A stretch of 6,735 nucleotides of DNA from Methanobacteriota archaeon (GTDB lineage: Archaea; Thermoplasmatota; DTKX01; GCA-020343715): positions 1 through 6,735 of the forward strand of contig JAUVEQ010000166.1 in NCBI GenBank assembly GCA_030594725.1, given 5' to 3'. The notes beneath the pieces were generated by a model. That model made no database searches. It saw nothing but the letters and a program-made list of their open reading frames with translations, and was not told the origin of the DNA. A program made the translations under genes and the position numbers. Of the stretch, positions 1 through 6,189 are shown piece after piece; the first letter of the stretch is position 1, and each line of letters begins with the position of its first letter.

Positions 1-56
1 ATATGATGGAGATGAACAAGGCCATCCTCGAGGAGCTCAGGAGAAGACCATCTTGA
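1..56 (+). CDS. Possible C-terminal end of an upstream gene (partial)
   Basis: The third forward frame is open from the left edge and ends at a TGA at 54-56. The visible residues read MMEMNKAILEELRRRPS, a charged helical tail with codons like those of the other genes here (CTC, GAG, AGG, AGA). The remainder lies outside the window, so no family can be assigned. Another forward frame is also open over this stretch up to 63, and one reverse frame is open too, so the reading frame is a judgement based on residue composition. If real, this gene runs in the same direction as the AbiE pair but is separated from it by about 200 bp. Confidence 0.4.
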   Translation, partial: MMEMNKAILEELRRRPS

Positions 57-63
57 GAGGATA

Positions 64-79
64 GCGGGCACGATGGAAT
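64..79 (+). repeat. Left copy of direct repeat flanking the AbiE module
   Basis: The 16 bases GCGGGCACGATGGAAT match 2050-2065 (GCGGGCACGAGGGGAT) at 14 of 16 positions, including a perfect run of ten. This copy begins 8 bp after the presumed stop of the upstream gene. The other lies between the toxin stop and the stop of the convergent ABC gene. Both copies are intergenic and in the same orientation, as expected of an insertion-site duplication or attachment-like site, but no recombinase is present and the match could be chance. Confidence 0.4.
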
Positions 80-169
80 GTGATTCCCCGAGACCGGACC
101 CAACCCTTCTGCCCCCTCGTGGCTCCGACGCTCTATTTCGTGGCGATTGCACCTTCATACCGGAATATA

Positions 170-206
170 GGTTTTTTACCACTATAATGATGATGTAATG
201 CATATG
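170..206 (+). repeat. Promoter-region direct repeat, copy 1
   Basis: This copy matches 227-263 at 29 of 37 positions with an offset of exactly 57 bp. Shared landmarks are GGTT...TACC at the left end, a central TATAATGATG block and GCATATG at the right end. It ends in TGCATATGCA (199-208), a perfect 10-bp palindrome. Because 57 is a multiple of three, the ATG inside this copy (204-206) is in frame with the antitoxin start inside copy 2. A third, shorter relative (ATATAATCAT) lies at 211-220. Confidence 0.7.
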
Positions 207-228
207 CACGATATAATCATAGTAAGGG

Positions 229-235
229 TTAAATA
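229..235 (+). promoter_or_regulatory. Candidate TATA box of the AbiE operon
   Basis: TTAAATA lies in an AT-rich island within otherwise GC-rich sequence. Its centre is about 29 nt before the ATG at 261. With the usual archaeal spacing of 25-27 nt from TATA centre to transcription start, the transcript would begin within a few bases of that ATG and be nearly leaderless. A second AT-rich candidate, GAATATAG at 163-170, would start the transcript near 190-195 and leave the GGTGAT ribosome-binding site in the leader. The sequence alone does not decide between them. Confidence 0.4.
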
Positions 236-248
236 CCAATATAATGAT

Positions 249-254
249 GGTGAT
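249..254 (+). promoter_or_regulatory. Ribosome-binding site that decides the antitoxin start
   Basis: GGTGAT is complementary to the archaeal 16S rRNA 3' end (it pairs with AUCACC) and lies 6 nt before the ATG at 261. The upstream in-frame ATGs at 198 and 204 have only weak purine stretches ahead of them, which favours 261. Confidence 0.5.
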
Positions 255-260
255 TTGCAT

Positions 261-1076
261 ATGACTAAACTAGACAGACTGTTAAGGATGATCCAGAGCA
301 GGGGTGTGGTGAGCCGGGCCGAGATGCAGGGGCTGGGAGAGGAGGTCCTGGACCGGAGACCCTTGGAATACAGATACCTCTATACCGAGTACCTGGCCAA
401 GCTCATCGAACGGGGTGACATCGCAAGGACCCGAAGGGGGCTCTACGTGGCAACCTGGGGACCAGGCTCTGACGGGTCGTCGAAGGTGGCCGACAGATAT
501 ACGATCGCCTCCAAGGTGAGAGAGGAGTACTATCTGGGCTTCCACACCGCCCTGGAGCTGCACGGCTGCGCGTACTCCTGGTTCAACTCGGTGACCGTGT
601 GTCTGAGACCGGGTACGCAGTTCAGGTCCTTCAAGTTCCAGGGTTCGACCTACAACCCAGCGCTCACGAACCTACCTCGGTTGGGTACCGAGGTCATTGA
701 TCGCAACGGCCACCTGGTCACAATTTCGAACCCCACCAGGACCTTCATCGATTGCCTGGACAGGCCTGATCTGGCAGGTGGATGGGAGGAGGTGCTGAAG
801 AGCCTCGAGAGCCTGCCCGGTGTGCAGGGCGACCAGCTGGTGTCCGTCCTCCAGGTCTTCGACAAGAAGGTGTTGTTCCGAAAAGCAGGGCGGGTATTGC
901 AGCTGCTGGGAACCAACATGTACTACGAGGGTGTCCTTGAATCCGTGAATGACGAGTTGATGGAGAAATCAGGAGGGCAACCACTCTACATGGACCGAAG
1001 GTCGCCCGGTCCACTGAACAAACACTGGAACGTATATGATGTCCCTGGCCTCGATAGGATGCTGGAGGGTATGTGA
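261..1076 (+). CDS. Type IV toxin-antitoxin antitoxin, AbiEi-like winged-helix protein
   Basis: This 271-aa protein is the probable antitoxin and autorepressor of the AbiE operon. In characterised AbiE systems AbiEi binds its own promoter and counteracts the AbiEii toxin without forming a stable complex with it. Residues 1-65 look like the N-terminal winged helix, ending in the typical wing ARTRRGLYV (55-63). A central stretch YLGFHTALELHGCA (91-104) and the segment SNPTRTFIDCLDRPDLAGGWEEVLKSL (split around 156-182) fit the C-terminal antitoxin domain, as does the ending LNKHWNVYDVPGLDRML. The start at 261 is preferred because of GGTGAT six bases upstream. Starting at 198 would add 21 residues (MHMHDIII...) that do not resemble a winged-helix N-terminus and come from a duplicated promoter segment. 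The stop overlaps or abuts the toxin start. Family assignment is by recognised motifs, not a search. Confidence 0.85.
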   Translation: MTKLDRLLRMIQSRGVVSRAEMQGLGEEVLDRRPLEYRYLYTEYLAKLIERGDIARTRRGLYVATWGPGSDGSSKVADRYTIASKVREEYYLGFHTALELHGCAYSWFNSVTVCLRPGTQFRSFKFQGSTYNPALTNLPRLGTEVIDRNGHLVTISNPTRTFIDCLDRPDLAGGWEEVLKSLESLPGVQGDQLVSVLQVFDKKVLFRKAGRVLQLLGTNMYYEGVLESVNDELMEKSGGQPLYMDRRSPGPLNKHWNVYDVPGLDRMLEGM

Positions 1077-1078
1077 GC

Positions 1079-2017
1079 ATGGCCATGGTCGACCTTGAGG
1101 GGTTTCCATCGGACCTTCGGGAGAAGGTCCTACGGCTCGCCGACATCGCCCAACGTATGTATTCCGTGCCCTTCCTGTCAAGGAGCTTGGCCTTCTACGG
1201 CGGCACGTGCCTCAACCTCGTGCACCTGGCCAGAGCTCCCCGGCTCAGCTTGGACCTTGACTTCAACTACAGGGAACCAGGGCCTGGGGAGTGGCGCGGG
1301 GAGAGGGAGAGGGTCGACGGCTATATCAAACAGGTGCTCTACGACCTGGGATACGCCAGCGGGGACATCAGGATCCAGGCGTCCTATCCCCTGACCCGCT
1401 TTGAGATCAGGTACTTTTCCGCTTCCGGAAGGAAGGATACCCTCAAGATAGAGACGGGGTACTTGCGGAGGGTGCCCATGCTCGCCTCGGACGTCCATCT
1501 CGAATGGGAACACCCGGAAACGGGAAGGACCATCGAGGTGCTGACGCCCAGGCGGGAGGAGATGTTCTCGAACAAGGTCGCAACGCTCCTTTACCGGTTC
1601 GGGTACCCCCAGCATCTCAGCGGACGTGACCTGTTCGATGTCTACTCCATCGCAAACGAGGACTATGAGGAAGAAACCTTCTTCGCATCGTTCGTGCTGG
1701 ATAGTCTGACCCGGCCCGAAGCACGGCTCCACAAGTTCTCTCCCTTCCTGGACATGACGAGTGCCAGGGTCGAGGGCAATGTTGAGGACCTGATCGTTGG
1801 TGGGCCACAAATAGAGGAGCTGGCCGAACGGGTAGGTGGATTCCTAGAGAGTATCCTGGAGGAGGTCGGCACCAGGTATTCGGATGTCATCGATGTCTTC
1901 TTCGACGACCTTGTGTTCGAACCGGAGAGGATAGCTCCTCATGGGATACTGAACGAGCGGATAGAGGACCATCCCGGTATCCTGTGGAGCCTTGAACGGT
2001 TGCGCCGTGAACGATAA
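1079..2017 (+). CDS. Type IV toxin-antitoxin toxin, AbiEii-like nucleotidyltransferase
   Basis: This protein of about 312 aa belongs to the AbiEii/AbiGii nucleotidyltransferase toxins (DNA polymerase beta-like fold). Relatives such as mycobacterial MenT transfer nucleotides to the tRNA acceptor end and block translation; the target here is unknown. Counting from ATG 1079, the nucleotide-binding GGT is at 41-43 and the metal-binding pair at D59 and D61 in SLDLDF. E125 (KIETGY) is a possible third acid. The family's later motifs appear as SNKVATLLYR (K166) and GRDLFDVYSI (R183, D184, D187). All key residues are present, so the enzyme looks intact. Start choice: GGAGG at 1064-1068 is 10 nt from ATG 1079, while an alternative GTG at 1073 overlaps the antitoxin TGA and has only a 4-nt spacer. 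Either start implies translational coupling. The last third is acidic and unassigned. Confidence 0.85.
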   Translation: MAMVDLEGFPSDLREKVLRLADIAQRMYSVPFLSRSLAFYGGTCLNLVHLARAPRLSLDLDFNYREPGPGEWRGERERVDGYIKQVLYDLGYASGDIRIQASYPLTRFEIRYFSASGRKDTLKIETGYLRRVPMLASDVHLEWEHPETGRTIEVLTPRREEMFSNKVATLLYRFGYPQHLSGRDLFDVYSIANEDYEEETFFASFVLDSLTRPEARLHKFSPFLDMTSARVEGNVEDLIVGGPQIEELAERVGGFLESILEEVGTRYSDVIDVFFDDLVFEPERIAPHGILNERIEDHPGILWSLERLRRER

Positions 2018-2049
2018 AGGAGCGGGGTCCTCATAGAATGTCGTGAGTG

Positions 2050-2065
2050 GCGGGCACGAGGGGAT
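2050..2065 (+). repeat. Right copy of direct repeat flanking the AbiE module
   Basis: GCGGGCACGAGGGGAT matches 64-79 at 14 of 16 bases and lies in the 55-bp gap between the convergent toxin and ABC ATPase stops. With the left copy it brackets a 2-kb segment that contains exactly the AbiE operon and its promoter. It may be an insertion footprint, at moderate to low certainty. Confidence 0.4.
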
Positions 2066-2072
2066 CCGTGCA

Positions 2073-2999
2073 TCAATCCACAACGTCCTCTTCGAGCTCC
2101 TTGAGGATCCTGGCCTTCCTTTTTATCTTCTCGGCCTTGTTCTGATCCCCGACGATGGGTGTAAGCTCCGATACCGTGGCTCCATTCAGCGCGTCGACGC
2201 TGTCGAAGCCCGCGTCGAAGAGCGAGTTGACGATCTTTCCAGATGCGGAGATCGCCTTCCGGAGCTCCTTCTTCTTGGCCTCCAGGTCCTCGATGGCAGC
2301 CACGTCCTCCTCCGTGGTTATCACACCATCCTTGATGGTGAAGACGTGATCGCAGGTGGCAGCCGCCCTCCGGGAATGGGTGACCACTATGACCGTGGTG
2401 CCCCTCTCACGTCGGAGCTTGTTCAACAGATTCATTATGGCAGCGCCCGTCTTGGAATCCACGCTACCCGTGGGCTCATCGGCCAGGATGATCGAGGGAT
2501 TGTTGGCCAGGGCGCGAGCGATGGCGACCCGCTGTTGCTCACCACCGCTCAGCTTGAGAGGCTTGTGATCGACCCTCTCCGACATACCTACCGTTTCCAG
2601 CAGCTCAAGGGCCCTCTTCCTCCGCTCGGCCTTCGGTACGTCGAGGGCCTCCATCGGAAGTTCCACGTTCTCCAGCGCCGTCAGGTTGGGCAGGAGGTTG
2701 AAGTCCTGGAAGACGAAGCCTATGGTGGACGCCCTGATATCTGTGAGCTCCACCTCCTTGAGGTCCGCCAGCTCCTCGCCGTCGACGACGACGGAACCCT
2801 CGGTGGGGATGTCCATAGCCCCGATCATCTGCAACAGGGTGGTCTTTCCAGACCCGCTGGGGCCCTTGATGGCGACCATCGAGCCCTCCTCGATGTTCAT
2901 CGTGACGCCGCGGAGCGCGGGCACCGGTACCGACCGGCCCTTCACCTGGAACTCCTTCTTGACGTCCTTGAGGATGACGATCTGCTCCGCCTCACTCAT
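2073..2999 (-). CDS. ABC transporter ATPase, LolD/MacB type, with C-terminal helix-hairpin-helix-like extension
   Basis: This 308-aa cytoplasmic ATPase powers the FtsX-type permease encoded just upstream. Motifs in order are: Walker A GPSGSGKTT (46-54), Q-loop Q98 in FVFQDFNLLP, signature LSGGEQQRVAIARAL (150-164), Walker B ILADEP (171-176), a D-loop with SVDS (179-182) and H-loop H208. The spacing and the FNLLPNLTALENVELP segment are typical of the LolD/MacB/FtsE group. The usual domain ends near residue 230. Here about 78 more residues follow: a charged helix (EDVAAIEDLEAKKKELRKA) and then a stretch at 258-300 (FDAGFDSVDAL...VSELTPIVGDQNKAEKIKRKA) resembling a helix-hairpin-helix domain. 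The ATG at 2999 is chosen because the family's N-terminus begins there, GGAGG lies 9 nt upstream, and the 8-nt overlap with the permease stop indicates coupling. The open frame extends further upstream only as antisense-like sequence inside the permease gene. Confidence 0.93.
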   Translation of the reverse strand: MSEAEQIVILKDVKKEFQVKGRSVPVPALRGVTMNIEEGSMVAIKGPSGSGKTTLLQMIGAMDIPTEGSVVVDGEELADLKEVELTDIRASTIGFVFQDFNLLPNLTALENVELPMEALDVPKAERRKRALELLETVGMSERVDHKPLKLSGGEQQRVAIARALANNPSIILADEPTGSVDSKTGAAIMNLLNKLRRERGTTVIVVTHSRRAAATCDHVFTIKDGVITTEEDVAAIEDLEAKKKELRKAISASGKIVNSLFDAGFDSVDALNGATVSELTPIVGDQNKAEKIKRKARILKELEEDVVD

Positions 3000-4215
3000 A
3001 GCGCAACGCCTCCGCGGGTTTGAGCCGGATGGCCTGAAGGACGGGGTATAGGGACCCAAGAACGCCAAGGAGCAGCGCCATCCCCAATGTGACCAGGAGC
3101 AGTATGGGGTCGAGCTTGAACTCCACCTCTGTCCCAGGCGAGGTCTCTTCCCCTTTGCCACCGCCCCCTTTTCCTCCGCCGGTCTTATCATCCTCTACAT
3201 CTGCGTCCTGAGCCCCCGAGTCCACCATGATGGAGGATATCGAGGGGCCTATGAGGGCCACGATCAGGAGACCCACGACGAAGCCAAGGGCGGCCAGGGT
3301 CATGGATTCGGTCATGAGCTGGGCGATGATCTTCGAATTCTTGAACCCGATGGCCTTGAGCACTCCGATCTCCCGGAATCTCTCACGGGTGATCAGTATC
3401 ATGATGAGGATCATCACGGTGATGCCGGTGACTAGGGCGATAAGAGCACCGACCTGGCTGTTCGCTCTGATCGCATCTATCGACTCCTGCAAGGCGTCGC
3501 CCTGGTCGGTGGGCGATACCACGTCGAAGTCCTCGCCCAGGGTCTCCCTGAGGTCCTCGACCATGGTCTCGACGTTGCCCACCGAGTCCGCCGTCACGTA
3601 GACGATTTGCGGTCCGGTGATATTGTAGGCCTCCTTGGCAACATCGTAGGGCACGATGGCAGTAGCGTCCCCTGACCGGGTACCACTGGAGAAGATCCCG
3701 ACGACCTCGAACTCGGCACCGCTAAGATTGATGGAGGCCCCGATGCCAGCATCCTGGGCCCCAGATAGGTTGGTCCCGATGATGGCGACGTATGCACCGC
3801 TGTCGGAAGCCTGGAGGCTCCTGCCTGACTCGATCTCGAACTCGGCACCATCCACGAGCATCAACCTCTCGCCAGGGTCCATACCCTGAACGACTCCCTT
3901 TATCCAATTTCCAGGTGACGTCTCATTGAAATGCCATATGATGGCCATCATCTGCACCGTTTCGACATTGTCGACAGTCGTGATGTTGAGCAGCTCGGAT
4001 TCGTTCATCGTCCCTCTCTTATCAACACCAGCAGGTGTGATGGTGGCGGTCCGCTCCATGTGCTCCGATATGTTCGACGTGCTGTCGGAGATGTTCTGGC
4101 TTACGATGGACATGCTGAGGAAGACGCCGAGGCTGAAGCCGATGATCACCACGATCATCAGGGTCCTTGCCTTCTTGCCGAAGACGTTCTTCATGCTCCT
4201 TGATAGCGTGGACAT
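2992..4215 (-). CDS. ABC transporter permease, FtsX/MacB type
   Basis: This 407-aa membrane subunit pairs with the ATPase that follows. Its topology is the MacB type: a short basic cytoplasmic N-terminus (KNVFGKKAR), TM1 at about 19-39, a large extracytoplasmic domain (about 40-250), TM2 at about 255-276, TM3 at about 304-324 and TM4 at about 370-392. The cytoplasmic loop between TM2 and TM3 has the conserved coupling-helix sequence REIGVLKAIGFKNSKI (281-296). The C-terminus ends in the family hallmark LKPAEALRYE (398-407). Proteins of this fold do not pass substrate through the membrane but transmit ATP-driven movement to the outside. One oddity is a long loop between TM3 and TM4 (about 325-369) containing GGGKGGGGKG. 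The start at 4215 has GGAG 8 nt upstream and a TATA-like stretch further up. No MacA-like adaptor gene is seen, so the substrate is unknown. Confidence 0.92.
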   Translation of the reverse strand: MSTLSRSMKNVFGKKARTLMIVVIIGFSLGVFLSMSIVSQNISDSTSNISEHMERTATITPAGVDKRGTMNESELLNITTVDNVETVQMMAIIWHFNETSPGNWIKGVVQGMDPGERLMLVDGAEFEIESGRSLQASDSGAYVAIIGTNLSGAQDAGIGASINLSGAEFEVVGIFSSGTRSGDATAIVPYDVAKEAYNITGPQIVYVTADSVGNVETMVEDLRETLGEDFDVVSPTDQGDALQESIDAIRANSQVGALIALVTGITVMILIMILITRERFREIGVLKAIGFKNSKIIAQLMTESMTLAALGFVVGLLIVALIGPSISSIMVDSGAQDADVEDDKTGGGKGGGGKGEETSPGTEVEFKLDPILLLVTLGMALLLGVLGSLYPVLQAIRLKPAEALRYE

Positions 4216-4223
4216 GGATCGCG

Positions 4224-4227
4224 CTCC
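4224..4227 (-). promoter_or_regulatory. Ribosome-binding site of the permease gene
   Basis: GGAG on the minus strand lies 8 nt before the ATG at 4215. It supports that start and indicates that the message has a short leader. Confidence 0.5.
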
Positions 4228-4247
4228 GATTCGGATACCCGGATTGC

Positions 4248-4265
4248 CTTTATTTGATTTAATAA
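4248..4265 (-). promoter_or_regulatory. Candidate TATA region for the permease-ATPase operon
   Basis: On the minus strand this AT-rich stretch reads TTATTAAATCAAATAAAG and stands out from its GC-rich surroundings. With the box at TATTAAAT (4264-4257), transcription would start near 4234, leaving a leader of roughly 18 nt that includes the GGAG site. It suggests the ABC pair can be transcribed separately from the upstream secreted-protein gene. Confidence 0.45.
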
Positions 4266-4290
4266 CTCAGGGATAATCACTGGACAATGG

Positions 4291-4322
4291 TGAACATTCT
4301 ATCCCGGAACCAATGATGTTCA
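4291..4322. repeat. Inverted repeat between the secreted-protein gene and the ABC operon
   Basis: TGAACAT (4291-4297) and ATGTTCA (4316-4322) are perfect 7-bp inverted arms separated by 18 bases. The element lies 21 bp beyond the stop of the 596-aa protein gene and upstream of the ABC operon's TATA region. No T-tract follows, so it is not a clear terminator. It could be a hairpin at the transcript end, a regulator site, or chance. Confidence 0.3.
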
Positions 4323-4342
4323 GAGGGGATACTGGACCTCGG

Positions 4343-6133
4343 CTAACCCAACCGTCGGCCTGGGATGGTTATCGGTGCGCCACCGCCAAAGATCGTCGCC
4401 AGGGCCTGGGAGGAGGTCACCTCGGTTATGTAGACCATCCTGCCAGACTCGGCGTCGACGGCCACCGCGGTGGTCTTGGCACCCTCCCACACATTGTCCA
4501 TCTGCATGATGTATGAGACATTGGCGTTGGGAATGGATATGCCCGTAAGGGTGTCCAGCAGTTCCATACCGAATCCGCCGGCAGTCTCCAGTCCACCTGT
4601 GGAGTAGGCGTACCAGGCTTCGGTGAAGTCCACCTCCTGGTCCCGTCCGTCATAGGCTACGCTGGCCACTTCCTGGACGTTGGCCCAGATGTCCTCGGAG
4701 GATGCTAATGTGAGAAGCTCATCGGCCATGAAGTACTCGGGCAAGGTGGCATAGCCGGTCGTGATCCCTCCTTCGGAAGCGATGAAGGTCTCCACCACAT
4801 CAGGACCGATGGCCCTGGTCCTGACCCGCTTGGTCACGTTGATCTCGTAGGCATACTGGTAGGTGGACCAGTTATCATAGTTCTCCCAGTCCATGGGGTC
4901 GTCAGCGAACGTTATGTTCCATGTGTACTCCATCGTCCGCATATCTGTCTGGTTGGCCGAATAGAACGCTTCCTTGAGCAGGGGGCTGGGGTGGGACCTT
5001 CGGAAGTCCTCAAGACCCGAGCTCTCGGCGAAGCACTGGTCGACCGCCTCCTTAAGACCAAAGTCGAAGCTTGAGCTGGATATGGAACCGTCCTGGGGGC
5101 CGACCTCCCAGCTCCGGAAGTCGCCCGTCGGCGCCCTGTCCACGAAGCTCTCCTCGGCCTGGTGGTCGATGGGGATGGGAGCTCCGCCCATGGTGTAACC
5201 GTTATCGGTGAGGGTCTGTGAGGTGCTGAGCAATATGTGACCGGTGGCGTTCTCGTCGTCATAGGGGAGCTTTGAATAGTACATTATCCTCACGGGCCTC
5301 GGAACCTGCGACGACAACCAAATGAGCTTCTCCAACTGGATCTCGCCGAAGAGGTCGACAGATATGTTGAGCCGGGCGCAGTCGTAACCGTTGACCCTCT
5401 CGGACCTGTCGATCGACCAATTGTAATATTGGGTGTAGTACCCCCCCCAGAGGGATTCCCCGTAGGTGCCGTTATCACCCTCCGTCAGCGTGGCCCCGTC
5501 ACCGTACAGCATCTCCTCCAGGGGACGGTCGACCTCTTTATGGGGGTCAGGATAGCCAATGTTGCTCACCTCGAATTCTAGGTCCGTTATCGGGATCTCT
5601 ATACCCACCACTTCGTCCACGCTCAGGAGGCCGTCGACGGAGCTCATTATGGCGGTATCACCCTTCAATGTGGCGAAACGGTCCCGGTCGACATCGATAC
5701 GCCCGTTGACGATGAGAGGCTCGTTGTTGTCATCTGGATGGCCATACTCGAGGGTTATCTTGACGGATAACGTGAGCTCGGTGTGGAGCTGCCATGACTC
5801 GTGGGAGACCATGTAACCGTCCTTCTTAGAAAGGGGTCCGTTAAGTTGCTCCAACAGCTGGCCATTGGCCTCGAGGCTGATGAGCGTTATGTTGCCCGTT
5901 GTCTTGTTCACATCGTACAGTTCCGCTAAGAACTCGTAGTTGTAAAGGAGGATGTCTCCTGACCTCACAGGCGGCACAGTGACGGAGATGGCATCTATCG
6001 AGACGATATCATTGCCGCCGGGCCCGTCATCCGGGTCCCAGTCATCATCGTCCATCTGGGCCGTCCAGTAGGGGTACATCACGACGTTGGCCATGAGCAG
6101 TACTGTAATAACGGCCAGGACAGCGCTCTTCAT
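4343..6133 (-). CDS. Uncharacterised secreted or membrane-anchored acidic protein
   Basis: I do not recognise a family for this 596-aa protein. Residues 1-26 (MKSAVLAVITVLLMANVVMYPYW...) look like a signal peptide or an uncleaved N-terminal anchor. There is no lipobox cysteine. A very acidic linker DDDDWDPDDGPGGND (28-42) follows. The rest looks like an extracytoplasmic beta-rich domain or domains with no further membrane segment. There are only two cysteines (C252, C367) and 11 N-X-S/T sequons (N76, N81, N221, N238, N256, N295, N394, N406, N421, N432, N538), fitting archaeal surface N-glycosylation. Tyrosine and tryptophan are abundant at about 229-240 and 403-430. The start at 6133 is supported by a GGAGG 7 nt upstream (6145-6141) and the hydrophobic N-terminus. 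It lies upstream of the ABC operon on the same strand with a 127-bp gap, so it could be a partner or client of that system, which is inferred from position alone. Confidence 0.88.
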   Translation of the reverse strand: MKSAVLAVITVLLMANVVMYPYWTAQMDDDDWDPDDGPGGNDIVSIDAISVTVPPVRSGDILLYNYEFLAELYDVNKTTGNITLISLEANGQLLEQLNGPLSKKDGYMVSHESWQLHTELTLSVKITLEYGHPDDNNEPLIVNGRIDVDRDRFATLKGDTAIMSSVDGLLSVDEVVGIEIPITDLEFEVSNIGYPDPHKEVDRPLEEMLYGDGATLTEGDNGTYGESLWGGYYTQYYNWSIDRSERVNGYDCARLNISVDLFGEIQLEKLIWLSSQVPRPVRIMYYSKLPYDDENATGHILLSTSQTLTDNGYTMGGAPIPIDHQAEESFVDRAPTGDFRSWEVGPQDGSISSSSFDFGLKEAVDQCFAESSGLEDFRRSHPSPLLKEAFYSANQTDMRTMEYTWNITFADDPMDWENYDNWSTYQYAYEINVTKRVRTRAIGPDVVETFIASEGGITTGYATLPEYFMADELLTLASSEDIWANVQEVASVAYDGRDQEVDFTEAWYAYSTGGLETAGGFGMELLDTLTGISIPNANVSYIMQMDNVWEGAKTTAVAVDAESGRMVYITEVTSSQALATIFGGGAPITIPGRRLG

Positions 6134-6140
6134 CCTCCAT

Positions 6141-6145
6141 CCTCC
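6141..6145 (-). promoter_or_regulatory. Ribosome-binding site of the secreted-protein gene
   Basis: On the minus strand the sequence reads GGAGGATGGAGGATG. The first GGAGG (6145-6141) is 7 nt before the true ATG at 6133. The second GGAGG abuts that ATG and is too close to act. An ATG at 6140 lies between them but is out of frame. Confidence 0.55.
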
Positions 6146-6181
6146 GTGGTCAAGGTGTGTTCATCGGCAAAAGTGTTTCCG

Positions 6182-6189
6182 ATTTAAAA
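6182..6189 (-). promoter_or_regulatory. Candidate TATA box of the secreted-protein gene
   Basis: TTTTAAAT on the minus strand is a good archaeal TATA-like box, about 50 nt before the ATG at 6133. It predicts a transcription start near 6160 and a leader of roughly 27 nt containing the GGAGG site. A GC-rich block lies directly upstream. Confidence 0.5.

Larger units (their letters stand above)
227..263 (+). repeat. Promoter-region direct repeat, copy 2, containing the antitoxin start codon
   Basis: This is the second copy of the 37-bp imperfect repeat. It contains the TATA-like box TTAAATA (229-235), the Shine-Dalgarno-like GGTGAT (249-254) and CATATG, whose ATG is the chosen start of the antitoxin gene. 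AbiEi antitoxins are known to bind repeats in their own promoters and repress the operon, so these copies are reasonable operator candidates. That role is inferred. Confidence 0.65.

Noticed and set aside
75..87. Small hairpin GGAAT-GTG-ATTCC after the upstream gene
   Set aside because: A 5-bp stem without a following T-tract is too weak to call a terminator.
198..260. Longer antitoxin start at 198 adding 21 residues
   Set aside because: The extension is encoded by the duplicated promoter segment, does not look like a winged-helix N-terminus and lacks a good ribosome-binding site. It is kept only as a possible alternative form in the findings.
1095..1810. Several overlapping open frames on both strands within the toxin gene
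   Set aside because: They are shadow frames of the AbiEii-like gene with no recognisable motifs, start signals or codon bias.
2018..2031. AGGA-GCGGGG-TCCT hairpin between the convergent genes
   Set aside because: The stem is only 4 bp with no T-rich end, so it is not supportable as a terminator.
2043..3023. Long plus-strand open frame of 326 codons
   Set aside because: It lies entirely antisense to the ABC ATPase, whose motifs are unmistakable. The translation is low-quality and rich in L, G, D and R, as expected of a mirror frame in GC-rich DNA.
3000..3191. Upstream extension of the ATPase reading frame
   Set aside because: It overlaps the permease gene, the residues have no ATPase similarity, and the ATG at 2999 has a good GGAGG and the normal family N-terminus.
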